Below, piece after piece: positions 7,807-17,297 of a DNA stretch of 64,000 bases (position 1 is the first letter of the stretch; each line of letters starts with the position of its first letter). The DNA is from Psychrobacter sp. 28M-43 (lineage in GTDB: Bacteria; Pseudomonadota; Gammaproteobacteria; Pseudomonadales; Moraxellaceae). Under the pieces are notes generated by a model. It was not told where the DNA came from, searched no databases, and worked only from the letters and a program-made list of their open reading frames with translations. Location: assembly GCF_014770435.1 (NCBI RefSeq), contig NZ_CP061739.1, positions 2,170,001 through 2,234,000 on the forward strand, read 5' to 3'. The translations under genes and the position numbers were made by a program.

Positions 7807-8295
7807 TTATTTATTGGCTAATGCTTGCTCTATATCGTTTTTGATGGCTTCTGGCTTGGTCGTTGGTGCATAGCGGTCAATAACCTGACCTTTACTATCG
7901 ACTAGGAACTTGGTGAAATTCCACTTAATACCATCTGTCAGCACGCCACCCTTTTGTTCTTTGAGCCATTCATAGATAGGATGAGCATCTGCGCCATTGA
8001 CATCGGTCTTTGCCATCATCGGAAAGCTGACACCATAATTCTTTTGGCAAAACGCACCAATCTCGTCATTGCTACCTGGGTCTTGGCTACCAAATTGATT
8101 ACAAGGAAAACCGATAACCACCAGTCCTTGATCTTTATACTGTTGATATAGTGATTCTAAGCCTTCAAACTGCGGCGTAAATCCACATTTGCTTGCGGTA
8201 TTGACGATTAATAATACTTTATCTTGGTAATCTGAAAACGCTTGCGAGCTACCATCCATTCGCTCAGCCGTAAAATCGTAAATTGTACTCATCAT
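7807..8295 (-). CDS. Glutathione peroxidase-family thiol peroxidase
   Basis: The enzyme reduces hydrogen peroxide and organic hydroperoxides. The 162-residue protein has the peroxidatic Cys37 in NTASKCGFTPQ, the FPCNQFGSQDP motif and WNFTKFLV (Trp123-Asn124), completing the Cys-Gln-Trp-Asn site. Cys in place of selenocysteine and Cys83 in AFCQKNY, at the usual resolving position, indicate the thioredoxin-dependent bacterial type (BtuE/BsaA-like), despite the family name. AAGGA precedes the ATG. It lies 134 bp downstream of msrB on the same strand, both being oxidant-repair genes. No signal peptide is seen. Confidence 0.92.
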   Translation of the reverse strand: MMSTIYDFTAERMDGSSQAFSDYQDKVLLIVNTASKCGFTPQFEGLESLYQQYKDQGLVVIGFPCNQFGSQDPGSNDEIGAFCQKNYGVSFPMMAKTDVNGADAHPIYEWLKEQKGGVLTDGIKWNFTKFLVDSKGQVIDRYAPTTKPEAIKNDIEQALANK

Positions 8296-8375
8296 TTATC
8301 CTTAAATTGAGGTTTTTATTGTCTTGGGTGTTTATGCACTACTTCTTTTTCTATCATATACATAACAAAGCTATT

Positions 8376-8405
8376 GAAAAGGAAGCACCTTGTACTTCCC
8401 TTTCA
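8376..8405 (-). terminator. Possible weak hairpin between msrB and the peroxidase gene
   Basis: On the minus strand the stem gaaagg-gaag with cttcc-ttttc, containing one bulge, ends in a short T run. It may partly separate msrB from the downstream gene. Confidence 0.4.
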
Positions 8406-8429
8406 CGTTTCTAATAATATTCAGCCTAC

Positions 8430-8855
8430 TTATTTTTCAGACTTATCTAAATCGATAGATACTGAGTTGATGCAATAGCGCATGCCTGTTGTCTCAGTAG
8501 GACCATCAGGGAATACATGACCCAAATGGGCGCCGCAGTTGCTACAAGTGACTTCGGTACGAGTCATGCCTAGCGAGTTATCAACGTGCTCTTCAATCGC
8601 GCTGTTATCGATACCTTGATCAAAACTTGGCCAGCCACAGCTCGCATCAAATTTATTGCTTGAGTCAAATAAGCTTGCACCGCAGCCTTTACAACGGTAA
8701 ACGCCGTCATCTGTCGCATCATTATATACACCTGTAAATGGACGCTCAGTGCCCTTCTCACGCATAATATGATACTCATCAGCGGTTAAACGCTCTTTCC
8801 AGTCAGCTTCAGTCAACTGGCTGATTTCTTCTTTGCTTAGTTGGTTGTCTTGCAT
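8430..8855 (-). CDS. msrB: Peptide-methionine (R)-S-oxide reductase MsrB
   Basis: The enzyme reduces the R form of methionine sulfoxide in proteins. The 141-residue protein has two zinc CxxC pairs (Cys55/Cys58 in [10 protein letters not shown] and Cys104/Cys107 in [12 protein letters not shown]), and the catalytic Cys128 in [11 protein letters not shown]. The CGWPSFD motif is also present. This is the single-domain, zinc-containing type with no MsrA fusion. AAGGA lies 6-7 nt before the ATG. It is cytoplasmic, as no signal sequence is present, and probably works with the peroxidase downstream. Confidence 0.96.
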   Translation of the reverse strand: MQDNQLSKEEISQLTEADWKERLTADEYHIMREKGTERPFTGVYNDATDDGVYRCKGCGASLFDSSNKFDASCGWPSFDQGIDNSAIEEHVDNSLGMTRTEVTCSNCGAHLGHVFPDGPTETTGMRYCINSVSIDLDKSEK

Positions 8856-9145
8856 AATTTATCCTTATTCGAGTATTTATTATCTAATCTCGGTAACTAT
8901 TTTATCGCCATATGATTATGAGAACGACGTGCTCTATCTGTTGGTTATCAACGCACTATTCAAGGCATATATAAGAAAAGTACTCTCTATATTGTGAGAT
9001 AGACAGCATGATTGAAGAGATTAATTAAGTTAAATATAGCAAATTAATGTTAGATAATGATGGGTAAAGATGTAATCTTGATACCCATACATTCTATAGT
9101 CTATATAAGAGATTTAGAGCCATATGAATATAAGCTAAATATTAA

Positions 9146-9229
9146 TTGCAAGATATACTTGCAAATACTAATTGAACAGATTGTAAAATCATTTGCAAAT
9201 TAACTATCAATGCAATAATATCTTGCATT
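9146..9229. promoter_or_regulatory. Cluster of three TTGCAA-type palindromes upstream of the XRE-AlaA gene
   Basis: Three palindromes built on the same core lie in 84 bp: ttgcaag-N5-cttgcaa (9146-9164), atttgcaaat (9191-9200) and aatgcaa-N7-ttgcatt (9209-9229). They end 71 bp before the start of a gene whose product begins with an XRE-type helix-turn-helix domain, so autoregulation is a reasonable inference. The rest of 8856-9299 is AT-rich and shows no gene. Confidence 0.6.
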
Positions 9230-9299
9230 AGTGTTCGACTAAAATGTTTAATATATCTCTACACTGAATATTTACTGATTAATAAAGGTTCAAACAACA

Positions 9300-10952
9300 A
9301 TGTCTAACGACAATAGTAAAAGTACGCAAGCGGAACGACTGGTACAGTTGCGCCGTGACAAAGGATTTACTGCTGAGCAGCTAGCACAAGTCATGACAGC
9401 CGCTGGTGCAAAAGTGAGTCGTGGTGCTATCTCAAACTGGGAACGCGGTACCAACGGTATTGTCTCATCCAAGCTACCTACACTCGCACGTATTTTGGGC
9501 TGTAGTGAGGGATATCTGTTGCGCGGCGACCTCAACAATGAGGCTATTGATGCAGACGAGTCGACATCATCTGTAAAGCGCAGTGAACGTCAAGAGATAG
9601 ATACGGCTTCACACACACAGTCAGGTATTAAGACAACTGATGCTCAGTCCACGATAACTTCTACTGCTGGTAAAGAATCAAAAACCAATTCGACAACCAA
9701 TCCGAAAAACGGTCATGCTATGAACACCATAAAAAAATCTGATAAATTACAAAACGTTTGCTATGACATTCGTGGTCCTCTATTGCAGACTGCTAATAAG
9801 ATGGAAGCAGAAGGCAAACGCATATTAAAACTAAACGTGGGTAATCCAGCGCCCTTTGGTTTAGAAGCCCCGCATGAGATTTTGCGTGATGTCGCTATGA
9901 ATCTATCTGAGGCAACTGGCTATTCAGACTCGCAGGGGATTTTCTCAGCACGCAAGGCCATTTTGCAATATTACCAATCAAAAGGATTGCTGTCGGCCGT
10001 TGACGTACGTGACGTATATTTGGGCAATGGGGTTTCTGAGCTTATTGTCATGACCATGCAGGCGTTGATGAATGATGGCGATGAAGTCCTGATTCCAATG
10101 CCAGACTACCCGCTTTGGACGGCAGCAGCCAACCTCGCTGGCGGTACTGCTGTGCACTATCGCTGTAATGAAGAAGATAACTGGCACCCTGATATTGAAG
10201 ATATTAAGTCTAAAATCACGAGTAAAACAAAGGGTATCGTGGTTATTAACCCAAACAACCCGACAGGCTCACTTTATAGTGATGAGCTATTAAAGCAAAT
10301 CATCGAAGTTGCTAAAGAGCATGATTTGATCATCATGGCCGATGAGATTTACGATCGTATTCTCTATGATGATAATATACATACCCCAATGAGCACCCTA
10401 ACTGACGACGTGCTGGTACTTTCTTATAATGGCTTGTCAAAGTCACATCGTATCGCAGGATTTCGCTCAGGTTGGATGATGGTATCAGGCCGCAAACAGC
10501 ACGCAGCTGACTTTATTGAAGGCTTAGATATGCTAGCATCCATGCGCCTTTGCTCTAATGTGCAAGGACAGTATGCTATTCAAACAGCGATGGGTGGACA
10601 TCAGAGCATGCAAGACCTGACTTCTGAAAAGGGTCGCCTATATAAGCAACGTGAAATGGCAGTCTCACGTCTTAATGCTATCAAAGGTATTTCTTGTACC
10701 ATGCCTCAAGGCGCGTTTTACTGTTTTCCAAAAATGGATCCAGAGGTTTACCCTATCACCGATGATATGGACTTTATGATGGATTTGCTCGTTGAAGAAA
10801 ACGTATTGATGGTTCAAGGTACTGGTTTTAACTGGGACAGACCCGATCATTTCCGTCTGGTGTTCTTACCTAACTTGCTTGACCTAGAAAATGCGATGGA
10901 TAGGTTGGACAGATTTTTTGCCAAGAAACGTAAGCAATTTGGTACTGAGTAA
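9300..10952 (+). CDS. alaA: XRE helix-turn-helix domain fused to AlaA-type alanine aminotransferase
   Basis: Residues 13-78 form a Cro/CI-type helix-turn-helix (RLVQLRRDKGFTAEQLAQVM, then GAISNWERG, then LARILGCSEGYLLRG). Residues 79-140 are a Ser/Thr/Lys-rich linker. From Met141 to the end, 410 residues match E. coli AlaA (405 residues) almost throughout: KLQNVCYDIRGPLLQTA, LKLNVGNPAPFGLEAP, NPNNPTGSLYS, ADEIYDRILYDD and the PLP lysine in NGLSKSHRIAGFRSGW. AlaA makes alanine from pyruvate and glutamate. This is not the MocR layout, which uses a GntR-type wing-helix and has lost transaminase function; here the enzyme half looks intact. No good ribosome-binding site precedes Met141, so the fusion start at 9300 is preferred. 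The protein may sense amino acids or PLP; that is inference. Confidence 0.9.
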   Translation: MSNDNSKSTQAERLVQLRRDKGFTAEQLAQVMTAAGAKVSRGAISNWERGTNGIVSSKLPTLARILGCSEGYLLRGDLNNEAIDADESTSSVKRSERQEIDTASHTQSGIKTTDAQSTITSTAGKESKTNSTTNPKNGHAMNTIKKSDKLQNVCYDIRGPLLQTANKMEAEGKRILKLNVGNPAPFGLEAPHEILRDVAMNLSEATGYSDSQGIFSARKAILQYYQSKGLLSAVDVRDVYLGNGVSELIVMTMQALMNDGDEVLIPMPDYPLWTAAANLAGGTAVHYRCNEEDNWHPDIEDIKSKITSKTKGIVVINPNNPTGSLYSDELLKQIIEVAKEHDLIIMADEIYDRILYDDNIHTPMSTLTDDVLVLSYNGLSKSHRIAGFRSGWMMVSGRKQHAADFIEGLDMLASMRLCSNVQGQYAIQTAMGGHQSMQDLTSEKGRLYKQREMAVSRLNAIKGISCTMPQGAFYCFPKMDPEVYPITDDMDFMMDLLVEENVLMVQGTGFNWDRPDHFRLVFLPNLLDLENAMDRLDRFFAKKRKQFGTE

Positions 10953-10970
10953 ATCGTCATACATCATTAA

Positions 10971-11008
10971 AAAAACGCTTATCGGCATGATGCTGATAAG
11001 CGTTTTTT
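10971..11008. terminator. Bidirectional terminator between alaA and pitA
   Basis: The stem aaaacgcttatc with gataagcgtttt carries A and T runs on both sides, serving the convergent genes. Confidence 0.92.
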
Positions 11009-11068
11009 ATTGCGTTGAACCTAGTTATTCAAACTCAGTTATAATAATTCACTGATAAAAACAGCGCA

Positions 11069-12676
11069 TTAAAAAATATTGCTCAATACGAGATAACTGA
11101 TAGCTGACATAGTAGCCGCTGCAGGCAGTGTCACAATCCAAGCCAAGCCAATCGGCTTCATAAGCTTCCAGTTAGTATCTCTGTTGACGATACCGATACC
11201 CAGTACCGCACCTACTAGCGTGTGAGTACTCGATACAGGCAGACCCATCGTCGATGCACCCATCACAACAGCTGCTGCTGCTAACTCAGCTGAGAAGCCT
11301 GAAGCTGGATGCATTTTCGCTAGATTGGTACCAACGGTTTGAATCACTTCTTTACCAATGAACCAAAGACCAACAATTAGTGCTACACCAAAAGTCAGCA
11401 TAACAGCAGGTGGCACAGCAGCTTCAGTAGCGATACTATTAGTACGAATCACATCCATAATGGCGGCAAAAGGACCAACCGCATTGGCGATATCGTTTGA
11501 GCCATGACTAAAGGCAAAAGCTGACGCGGTAAAGACCTGCATCCAGCTAAACATAATGAACGTCGCTTTGGTCAAATCTTCTTTATGCTTACCGCGGATA
11601 CTCTTGGTATAGATATAGGTCGCTAACCATACTAGCGCCGCTATCATCCCCATAATCAAGAAGCCCTGTAGTGTGGTCAGGCCGCTATTAACGTTTTTTA
11701 GACCTTTAAAGACGACTAGAGAAGTCATCACCGCACCACCTGCGGCAGCAATGATAGGTACCCATTGCTTAAGTGCTTTTAGAGTATCAAGGCTACTACG
11801 CTCATTCTCAATATCATAAAGCTTTTTGTAGTAATCAGTTTCTAGGTCTTCAACGATACAATCATCATCTTTATAGATTTCCTGATCACGTAGCATCGCT
11901 GACGTATAGGCCAATTGCTCAGACTCTGTCAAACCATCCAAAAACTCTTTATGGTTTTGCTTTAAGACTTTTTTATTGCCTTTTAGCGTCGCAATATAAG
12001 CTTCAGTTTTATCATTATATTCAATGATATTTTTCTTTATTTGTCCATATAAAAGATAAGACAATACGCCACCTAGTAGCGGCGACAATACCCAAGAAAT
12101 AGCGATGGTTCCAACCGTTCCCCAGTCTACCGTTGATAGCGCCATGTCCGTACCACCTAACGTGATACCTAAAACAATGGAGCTACCAATCACACCGCCA
12201 ATAATGGAATGTGTGGTCGAAACAGGCAGACCTTTCTTTGTCGCAAATAACAGCCAAAATGCTGCTGCAACCAATGCGGAGAGCATGACATAAATGAACT
12301 GATTGGGCGTCACTGATAGACCATCTAGATCGACGATGCCGCTTCGAATCGTATCAGTAACCTCCCCGCCTGCAAGGACTGCTCCCGATACTTCAAATAT
12401 CGCGGCAATACCCAATGCTTGCGGGATAGTCAACGTCCCTGCACCCACCGAAGTACCAAAGGAGTTGGCGACATCGTTACCACCGATATTGAATGCCATA
12501 AAGACACCAAAAGCGGTCGCCACGATGAATAGCGTCGTTTGCTGACGCATGGTGTAATCTAAACCCCACCACAAAAAGTAGGAAGTCATCGCAATCAGTA
12601 AAATGGCAAAAAATAGATTTATTCTCATAGAGCCAACTGGCTTGATTGACTCTGTAGAACTGCTGCTAATACCCAT
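11069..12676 (-). CDS. PiT-family inorganic phosphate transporter
   Basis: This inner-membrane symporter takes up neutral metal-phosphate with protons, at low affinity and high capacity. The 535-residue protein has the two inverted PiT signature repeats, FNIGGNDVANSFGTSVGAG near residue 63 and SHGSNDIANAVGPFAAI near residue 390. The matching segments GLPVSTTHSIIGG and GLPVSSTHTLVGA are also present. Between the halves lies a charged cytosolic loop (about 213-305) typical of PitA/PitB. AGGA stands 11 nt before ATG 12676; Met17 (12628) is an alternative start. It faces alaA convergently and lies 571 bp downstream of pap on the same strand. Confidence 0.94.
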   Translation of the reverse strand: MGISSSSTESIKPVGSMRINLFFAILLIAMTSYFLWWGLDYTMRQQTTLFIVATAFGVFMAFNIGGNDVANSFGTSVGAGTLTIPQALGIAAIFEVSGAVLAGGEVTDTIRSGIVDLDGLSVTPNQFIYVMLSALVAAAFWLLFATKKGLPVSTTHSIIGGVIGSSIVLGITLGGTDMALSTVDWGTVGTIAISWVLSPLLGGVLSYLLYGQIKKNIIEYNDKTEAYIATLKGNKKVLKQNHKEFLDGLTESEQLAYTSAMLRDQEIYKDDDCIVEDLETDYYKKLYDIENERSSLDTLKALKQWVPIIAAAGGAVMTSLVVFKGLKNVNSGLTTLQGFLIMGMIAALVWLATYIYTKSIRGKHKEDLTKATFIMFSWMQVFTASAFAFSHGSNDIANAVGPFAAIMDVIRTNSIATEAAVPPAVMLTFGVALIVGLWFIGKEVIQTVGTNLAKMHPASGFSAELAAAAVVMGASTMGLPVSSTHTLVGAVLGIGIVNRDTNWKLMKPIGLAWIVTLPAAATMSAISYLVLSNIF

Positions 12677-13247
12677 ACGTTAGTACGTCCTGCGTAAGCT
12701 GATTAAAATTATATGAGGTTGATAATACTGCGCTGCTACTCACAGTGCTTATTGCAGCACATAATGAATTAGCAATAGAAAATATATAACATGCGGTTAG
12801 AAGGTCTTGAGCCGATTATTATAGCGGCAAGAAAAAACACGTCCCTCAACATGTCACAAAGCCGCAAGTGATATTGCCAAATCGTCTGATTACAGCATCT
12901 TGCGGCTTATATATTTCATAGCGATATTTGTGGTACTACTAACAGCTATTGTAACAATTTTTGTCGTAATTATTAAGTTATCTATACTAAATAACCAAAA
13001 CACGTTGTTTGCTAAATTAAAATTATTATTTAGCAGAAGCTGTTTTGCGCTCTATTATATTAAATATGAGCACATAATGCATGATGATATTGCGAGATTT
13101 GTAACTGCGATTGTATACGGACAAGACCACACTCTGTAAAAGACAGGATGGCTCGAATATGTTTTGAGCCATTCTACTTAGAAAACATTTGGAAAATACA
13201 ATTATATAAATCTATAAGAGTCCTTAAACTTCAGGCATTTTTAACAA
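12677..13247. other. Spacer between pap and pitA: candidate -10, two hairpins
   Basis: No credible gene is seen. A perfect 10-bp inverted repeat (aagccgcaag 12859-12868 with cttgcggctt 12899-12908) encloses a 30-nt loop upstream of a consensus minus-strand -10 TATAAT (12818-12823) that probably serves pitA. A 7-bp stem, atggctc/gagccat (13148-13172), followed on the minus strand by a T-rich stretch, may end the pap transcript. Confidence 0.45.
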
Positions 13248-14939
13248 CTACTTGCTTTTGGTGATTGCCGACAACTGCTCAATAGCATGATCTAACACAT
13301 CTAAACGCGCCTGACGCTTTTCGTTGGTCGCAACAACACACCATGGCGCCGTCGTTGTATCTGTACGTGCCAGCATATCTGCTGCAGATTGCACGTAGTC
13401 TGACCATTTATCACGGTTACGCCAGTCATCATCCGTTAGTTTAAATTGCTTATGCGGTGTTTCTTGACGATCTTCAAACCGTTTAAGCTGCTCTTTTTTA
13501 TCAATCGCTAACCAATACTTGATAACCAACGTTCCTGCTGCTGCCAAATCTGCCTCGAAACGATTGATTTCATCATATGCTCGTTGCCATTCATCAGGAG
13601 ACGCAAATCCTTCGATACGTTCAACTAACACGCGCCCATACCAAGTACGATCAAAAATAGCAATACGGCTGATACGGTTCGTTTGCTCGTTAGGCAATCT
13701 CGTCCAGAATCGCCACAAGTAAGGATGCTGGGTTTCATATAGCATCGGTGCACCAATATTATAGATTTGATACTCGCGGGGATCTAGCGGAGCAACCAAC
13801 CTTTTGATTGCACCGCCCTTACCGGCAGCGTCCATTCCTTCAAAAGCAAACACCACATGCCGACCTTGACGGGCACGTAGCAACTCAGCAAGCCGCGCTT
13901 GCTTCTCTGCCAATGCCTCACGATAGTCGGACTTACTGATTTTCTTATCTTTAATAGACGTCAGTTGCTTAGGTATCGGTACAGGCTCAAACTGTTTTTG
14001 CTTAGTATCTGAGCTAATTTTCAGTGTCTCGGACTGAGGATGGTTTCTTGATGTTTCCTTGTCATTGTCACTGCTATCTGTCTGACTACTTGCCAGCGCG
14101 GTTTGCATAGCATGTAGCACCAGATGGCAGAAGTTATCAGCGGCCTCTAGTTTATCGTCACCATCAATAATGACCCAATCATCCTGTTGACGCAGCAAGG
14201 TCGCAGCCACTTCATTAAACTTCTCGATGACTTGCTTGTTGTTCCAGTCAATTTGATACAAAAACTGCGGATCTGCTTCATCATCCTCTAAGCGACTGTG
14301 CAACGTTTCGATATCAACATGAAACCAGCATTTTAGTAATTTGGTTTGATTGGCAATGAGATCGTTTTCAAATGCTTTTAGCGTATCTAACTGCTGCTGT
14401 AGATAGTCTTGCCACTGAGCGATAGGAAGCGGATTTTTAATTTTTTGACCTTTATCATTTGATAATGCTTCAAGGTTCTCACTATCTGACGTCGCTAGTC
14501 GCATGACGTTGTATAATAAATCAGCATACCAGTTGCCGAAATATACCATGACATCACCATGGCGCGGCATGGCGCGGGTATGCGCTTGCCAAATGGGTTG
14601 ATAGTTCAATGGCGAATGACCAATAGTGGCCTCAACTTTAAGCAGCCTTGGATCTACCCATTGCCTCAACTGCTTAACGGCGGTACCTTTACCCGCTTGC
14701 TCCATTCCATTAACTAGCACCAATAGACCTGTTGGCTTATTGAGGGTCGGAGGCGTTTGCTGGCGAGTGGCTTTTAAAGCATACTGAGCCGTCACCAATG
14801 CCAGTCTAAGCGAATCCTCATCCAGTGAAAACTGACTTAAAGGATTAGGCTTTAGACGCTGCTCCACAACTTGCTCGCTAAATTGTGTACTTACCGCTTG
14901 TGGTGCTTTTGGTTCAGTAGTATCATTTTTTTGAGACAT
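13248..14939 (-). CDS. pap: Polyphosphate:AMP phosphotransferase (two-domain PPK2, Pap)
   Basis: The enzyme phosphorylates AMP to ADP with polyphosphate as donor, and adenylate kinase then regenerates ATP. The 563-residue protein has two tandem PPK2 domains. The N-terminal one has Walker A NGMEQAGKGTA (about 74-84). The C-terminal one has Walker A EGMDAAGKGGA (about 363), GAPMLYETQHPYLWRFWTRLP, the DRTWYGRVLVERI Walker B/lid segment, and DDDWRNRDKW. The C-terminal set is complete and is the catalytic half in characterised two-domain members. The linker (about 290-335) is polar and longer than needed, making the protein larger than the roughly 475 residues of the Acinetobacter johnsonii enzyme. 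Confidence 0.92.
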   Translation of the reverse strand: MSQKNDTTEPKAPQAVSTQFSEQVVEQRLKPNPLSQFSLDEDSLRLALVTAQYALKATRQQTPPTLNKPTGLLVLVNGMEQAGKGTAVKQLRQWVDPRLLKVEATIGHSPLNYQPIWQAHTRAMPRHGDVMVYFGNWYADLLYNVMRLATSDSENLEALSNDKGQKIKNPLPIAQWQDYLQQQLDTLKAFENDLIANQTKLLKCWFHVDIETLHSRLEDDEADPQFLYQIDWNNKQVIEKFNEVAATLLRQQDDWVIIDGDDKLEAADNFCHLVLHAMQTALASSQTDSSDNDKETSRNHPQSETLKISSDTKQKQFEPVPIPKQLTSIKDKKISKSDYREALAEKQARLAELLRARQGRHVVFAFEGMDAAGKGGAIKRLVAPLDPREYQIYNIGAPMLYETQHPYLWRFWTRLPNEQTNRISRIAIFDRTWYGRVLVERIEGFASPDEWQRAYDEINRFEADLAAAGTLVIKYWLAIDKKEQLKRFEDRQETPHKQFKLTDDDWRNRDKWSDYVQSAADMLARTDTTTAPWCVVATNEKRQARLDVLDHAIEQLSAITKSK

Positions 14940-15257
14940 GATTACACTCGCTATTATTGTTATTGGGCTGCTTTACTAATGAATGACTTATGGGATAGCT
15001 CTCGATAAGATAACTCTCAACATTTCTATCTCATCGCTCATTTTTATCTCATTTAATCATAGCACTGCACCAATTGAGTAAATAATATTGCTGTGTAACA
15101 GATTGGTATTTGTATTCTTAATTATTTTCTTTTAAGGTGAACACAATTTTGGGTATAGGGTAGAACAGTTGTTGAAAGCCTTATAACCCTGAACCACTAT
15201 ATTTAAAACAACCATACTCAAATTTAATTACCCTTTACTTCTACAGGATTCACTGCC
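14940..15257. other. Divergent spacer between pap and the FFLEELY gene
   Basis: AT-rich, no gene. AGGA lies 8 nt before the rightward ATG. I could not assign a confident promoter on either strand. Confidence 0.35.
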
Positions 15258-15971
15258 ATGACCGCTTTAGCTGATTTACAACAGCATTTAACACGTTTTT
15301 GGGCGATGCCTCATCACCAAGATGATGAATTAAATGCTAAGCTCAAAGAAGTACAATCATGGCAACAAGCTCGTCTGCAGCAAACGCATCGTGAGCTATT
15401 CGAACAACCCAAAAACCAGCTAATGGCAGATTACTTCCTCACCCAACTGTATGGCGGTGAAGAATTCAAGTTATTGGCAGAGCAGTTAGCACGTATTCTG
15501 CCAAAAGCAAAAAAGTTAGAACGTCTTGCCAAAGAATCAGCTCTAGAAGCTGGTAGTATGGGCATCCAAGCAGCAATTTTAGCTATTGAGTTAGATTTGC
15601 ATTTGGCTCAGTGGCTACTTGCTCAGGATTTGCCAGTAAACGAAGAGAATATGCTAGCCGCCTATCGTACTGTCGACGAAGAAGCCGAGCGCCGAGTTCA
15701 GATTGCTAATCTAAAAGACGTCTGTTATCGCACGGACAAGCATCTAAATTCGTTTATGCTCAAAAAAGCCTTCGCACTAGCAAAGAGCACAGCCTATCGT
15801 CATAACTTTCAACCACTTTATGACTTTATTGATGCAGGCTTTAAGGCCATGAAGCCTTTGAGCAGCGTCAGCGATTTTATCGAGCCATTTTGCAAGCGCG
15901 AACTGTCAATCGTTGATCAGGTGCATGATTCGGATAATGGCAGTAAGCCAGTAGCGTTTGGTGTATCATAA
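15258..15971 (+). CDS. FFLEELY-motif-type conserved protein, function unknown
   Basis: The 237-residue soluble protein is mostly alpha-helical and has no signal peptide or membrane segment. It carries DYFLTQLYGGEEF at about residues 56-68, corresponding to the eponymous FFLEELY motif of a conserved gammaproteobacterial family, followed by LARILPKAKKLERLAKES. The family has no established function that I know of. It opens a rightward run of genes ending in ubiE-ubiJ-ubiB, with 104 bp between it and ubiE, so it could share their transcript, though a link to ubiquinone synthesis is not shown by the sequence. Confidence 0.7.
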   Translation: MTALADLQQHLTRFWAMPHHQDDELNAKLKEVQSWQQARLQQTHRELFEQPKNQLMADYFLTQLYGGEEFKLLAEQLARILPKAKKLERLAKESALEAGSMGIQAAILAIELDLHLAQWLLAQDLPVNEENMLAAYRTVDEEAERRVQIANLKDVCYRTDKHLNSFMLKKAFALAKSTAYRHNFQPLYDFIDAGFKAMKPLSSVSDFIEPFCKRELSIVDQVHDSDNGSKPVAFGVS

Positions 15972-16075
15972 GCTCAATATGCTAAATGGCCAGTTGACGC
16001 TTACTATTTAACGATTTCTTCCGATAAAGACAATCATACGATAAAGACAATCATAAAAATAAATTCTAGGACAAC

Positions 16076-17179
16076 ATGATGACTGATAATTCAAAAGATA
16101 GCAGCGCTCCTTCTAATCAAGCCACAACAACCAATGGTCATTTGCAAGACAAACTGGTAAAAGACAGTATTGCTCATAATCAGCAGATTAGCGCGCAGAT
16201 ATTACGCAACCAAACAACCAATGTCGTGCCGAGCAAGAATAATAGCATTGCTAGTGACGACAGTAGCGACTTTACTAAAGTTCAAGACCTACCAACTGGA
16301 ACGCCGCAAGGCCAACAAACCACTATGCCAAACAACGACAAAACGACTCGCACAAACCCTTCAGAGCAAACCATAAAACAAACGCTATTCAATCAGCGTG
16401 ATGACATCAATAATCCGCACACGCCTGAAACAGATGGTAATGAGCAGACGCATTTTGGCTATAAGACCGTCAATAAAGCAGAAAAGCAAGCACGTGTGGC
16501 TGACGTATTCACTTCTGTTGCCAAAAAATATGACATCATGAATGACTTGATGTCATTTGGTATTCATCGTCTGTGGAAGCGTTATGCAATTAGTCTATCA
16601 GGCGTACGTGCTGGTCAACATGTCCTTGATATCGCTGGCGGTACGGGCGATTTGGCCAAAGTATTTAGCCGTGAAGTCGGTAGAAATGGCCACGTAGTAC
16701 TATCTGATATCAATGCTGCGATGCTAGAAGTAGGTCGTGAGCGCCTGATCAATGCAGGCTGTAACAACGTTGATTTTGTATTAGCAAACGCTGAGACATT
16801 AGCCCCTTTTGATGACGAAAGCTTTGATTTAGTGACCATTAGCTTTGGTCTACGTAATGTTACTGACAAAGATGCCGCGCTAAAGTCTATGTATCGCGTC
16901 CTAAAGCCAGGTGGTCGTCTATTGATTCTGGAGTTCTCAAAGCCAGTATTTGAGCCACTATCTAAAGCTTATGACTTGTATTCATTTACCGCGTTGCCAG
17001 TGATGGGTAAGCTGATTGCTAATGACGCTGAAAGTTATCAGTACTTGGCTGAGTCAATTCGTATGCATCCTGATCAACAGACACTTAAGCAGATGATGCA
17101 ACAAGCTGGTTTTGAGAATTGCGATTATCATAACTTGACTGCTGGTATCGTGGCTGTCCATCGTGGCTTTAAAGCTTAA
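16076..17179 (+). CDS. ubiE: UbiE C-methyltransferase with a long disordered N-terminal extension
   Basis: The enzyme C-methylates the benzoquinol (and, where made, demethylmenaquinol) ring with S-adenosylmethionine. From about residue 123 (THFGYKTV) to the end the protein matches Ubi[25 protein letters not shown] is represented by [14 protein letters not shown], the SAM motif is [12 protein letters not shown], and the signature [18 protein letters not shown] segment includes [15 protein letters not shown]. UbiE is usually about 250 residues; here some 120 Ser/Thr/Asn/Gln-rich residues precede it. AGGA 6 nt before the tandem ATGs at 16076/16079 supports the long form. It heads ubiE-ubiJ-ubiB. 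Confidence 0.94.
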   Translation: MMTDNSKDSSAPSNQATTTNGHLQDKLVKDSIAHNQQISAQILRNQTTNVVPSKNNSIASDDSSDFTKVQDLPTGTPQGQQTTMPNNDKTTRTNPSEQTIKQTLFNQRDDINNPHTPETDGNEQTHFGYKTVNKAEKQARVADVFTSVAKKYDIMNDLMSFGIHRLWKRYAISLSGVRAGQHVLDIAGGTGDLAKVFSREVGRNGHVVLSDINAAMLEVGRERLINAGCNNVDFVLANAETLAPFDDESFDLVTISFGLRNVTDKDAALKSMYRVLKPGGRLLILEFSKPVFEPLSKAYDLYSFTALPVMGKLIANDAESYQYLAESIRMHPDQQTLKQMMQQAGFENCDYHNLTAGIVAVHRGFKA

Positions 17180-17297
17180 CGATAAAGTACGATTGGTAAG
17201 ACCATTACGTTTAACAAACCATATTGAACCTAACACGAATACACGATGCGCTGATGCAGCTAATGCAAAGGCGCTCACTTAACGATGCGAGAGCCTT

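Noticed and set aside
12900..13139. 79-codon reading frame with a hydrophobic N-terminus
   Set aside because: It starts at a TTG inside a hairpin arm, has no ribosome-binding site, and lies in AT-rich spacer that yields such frames by chance.
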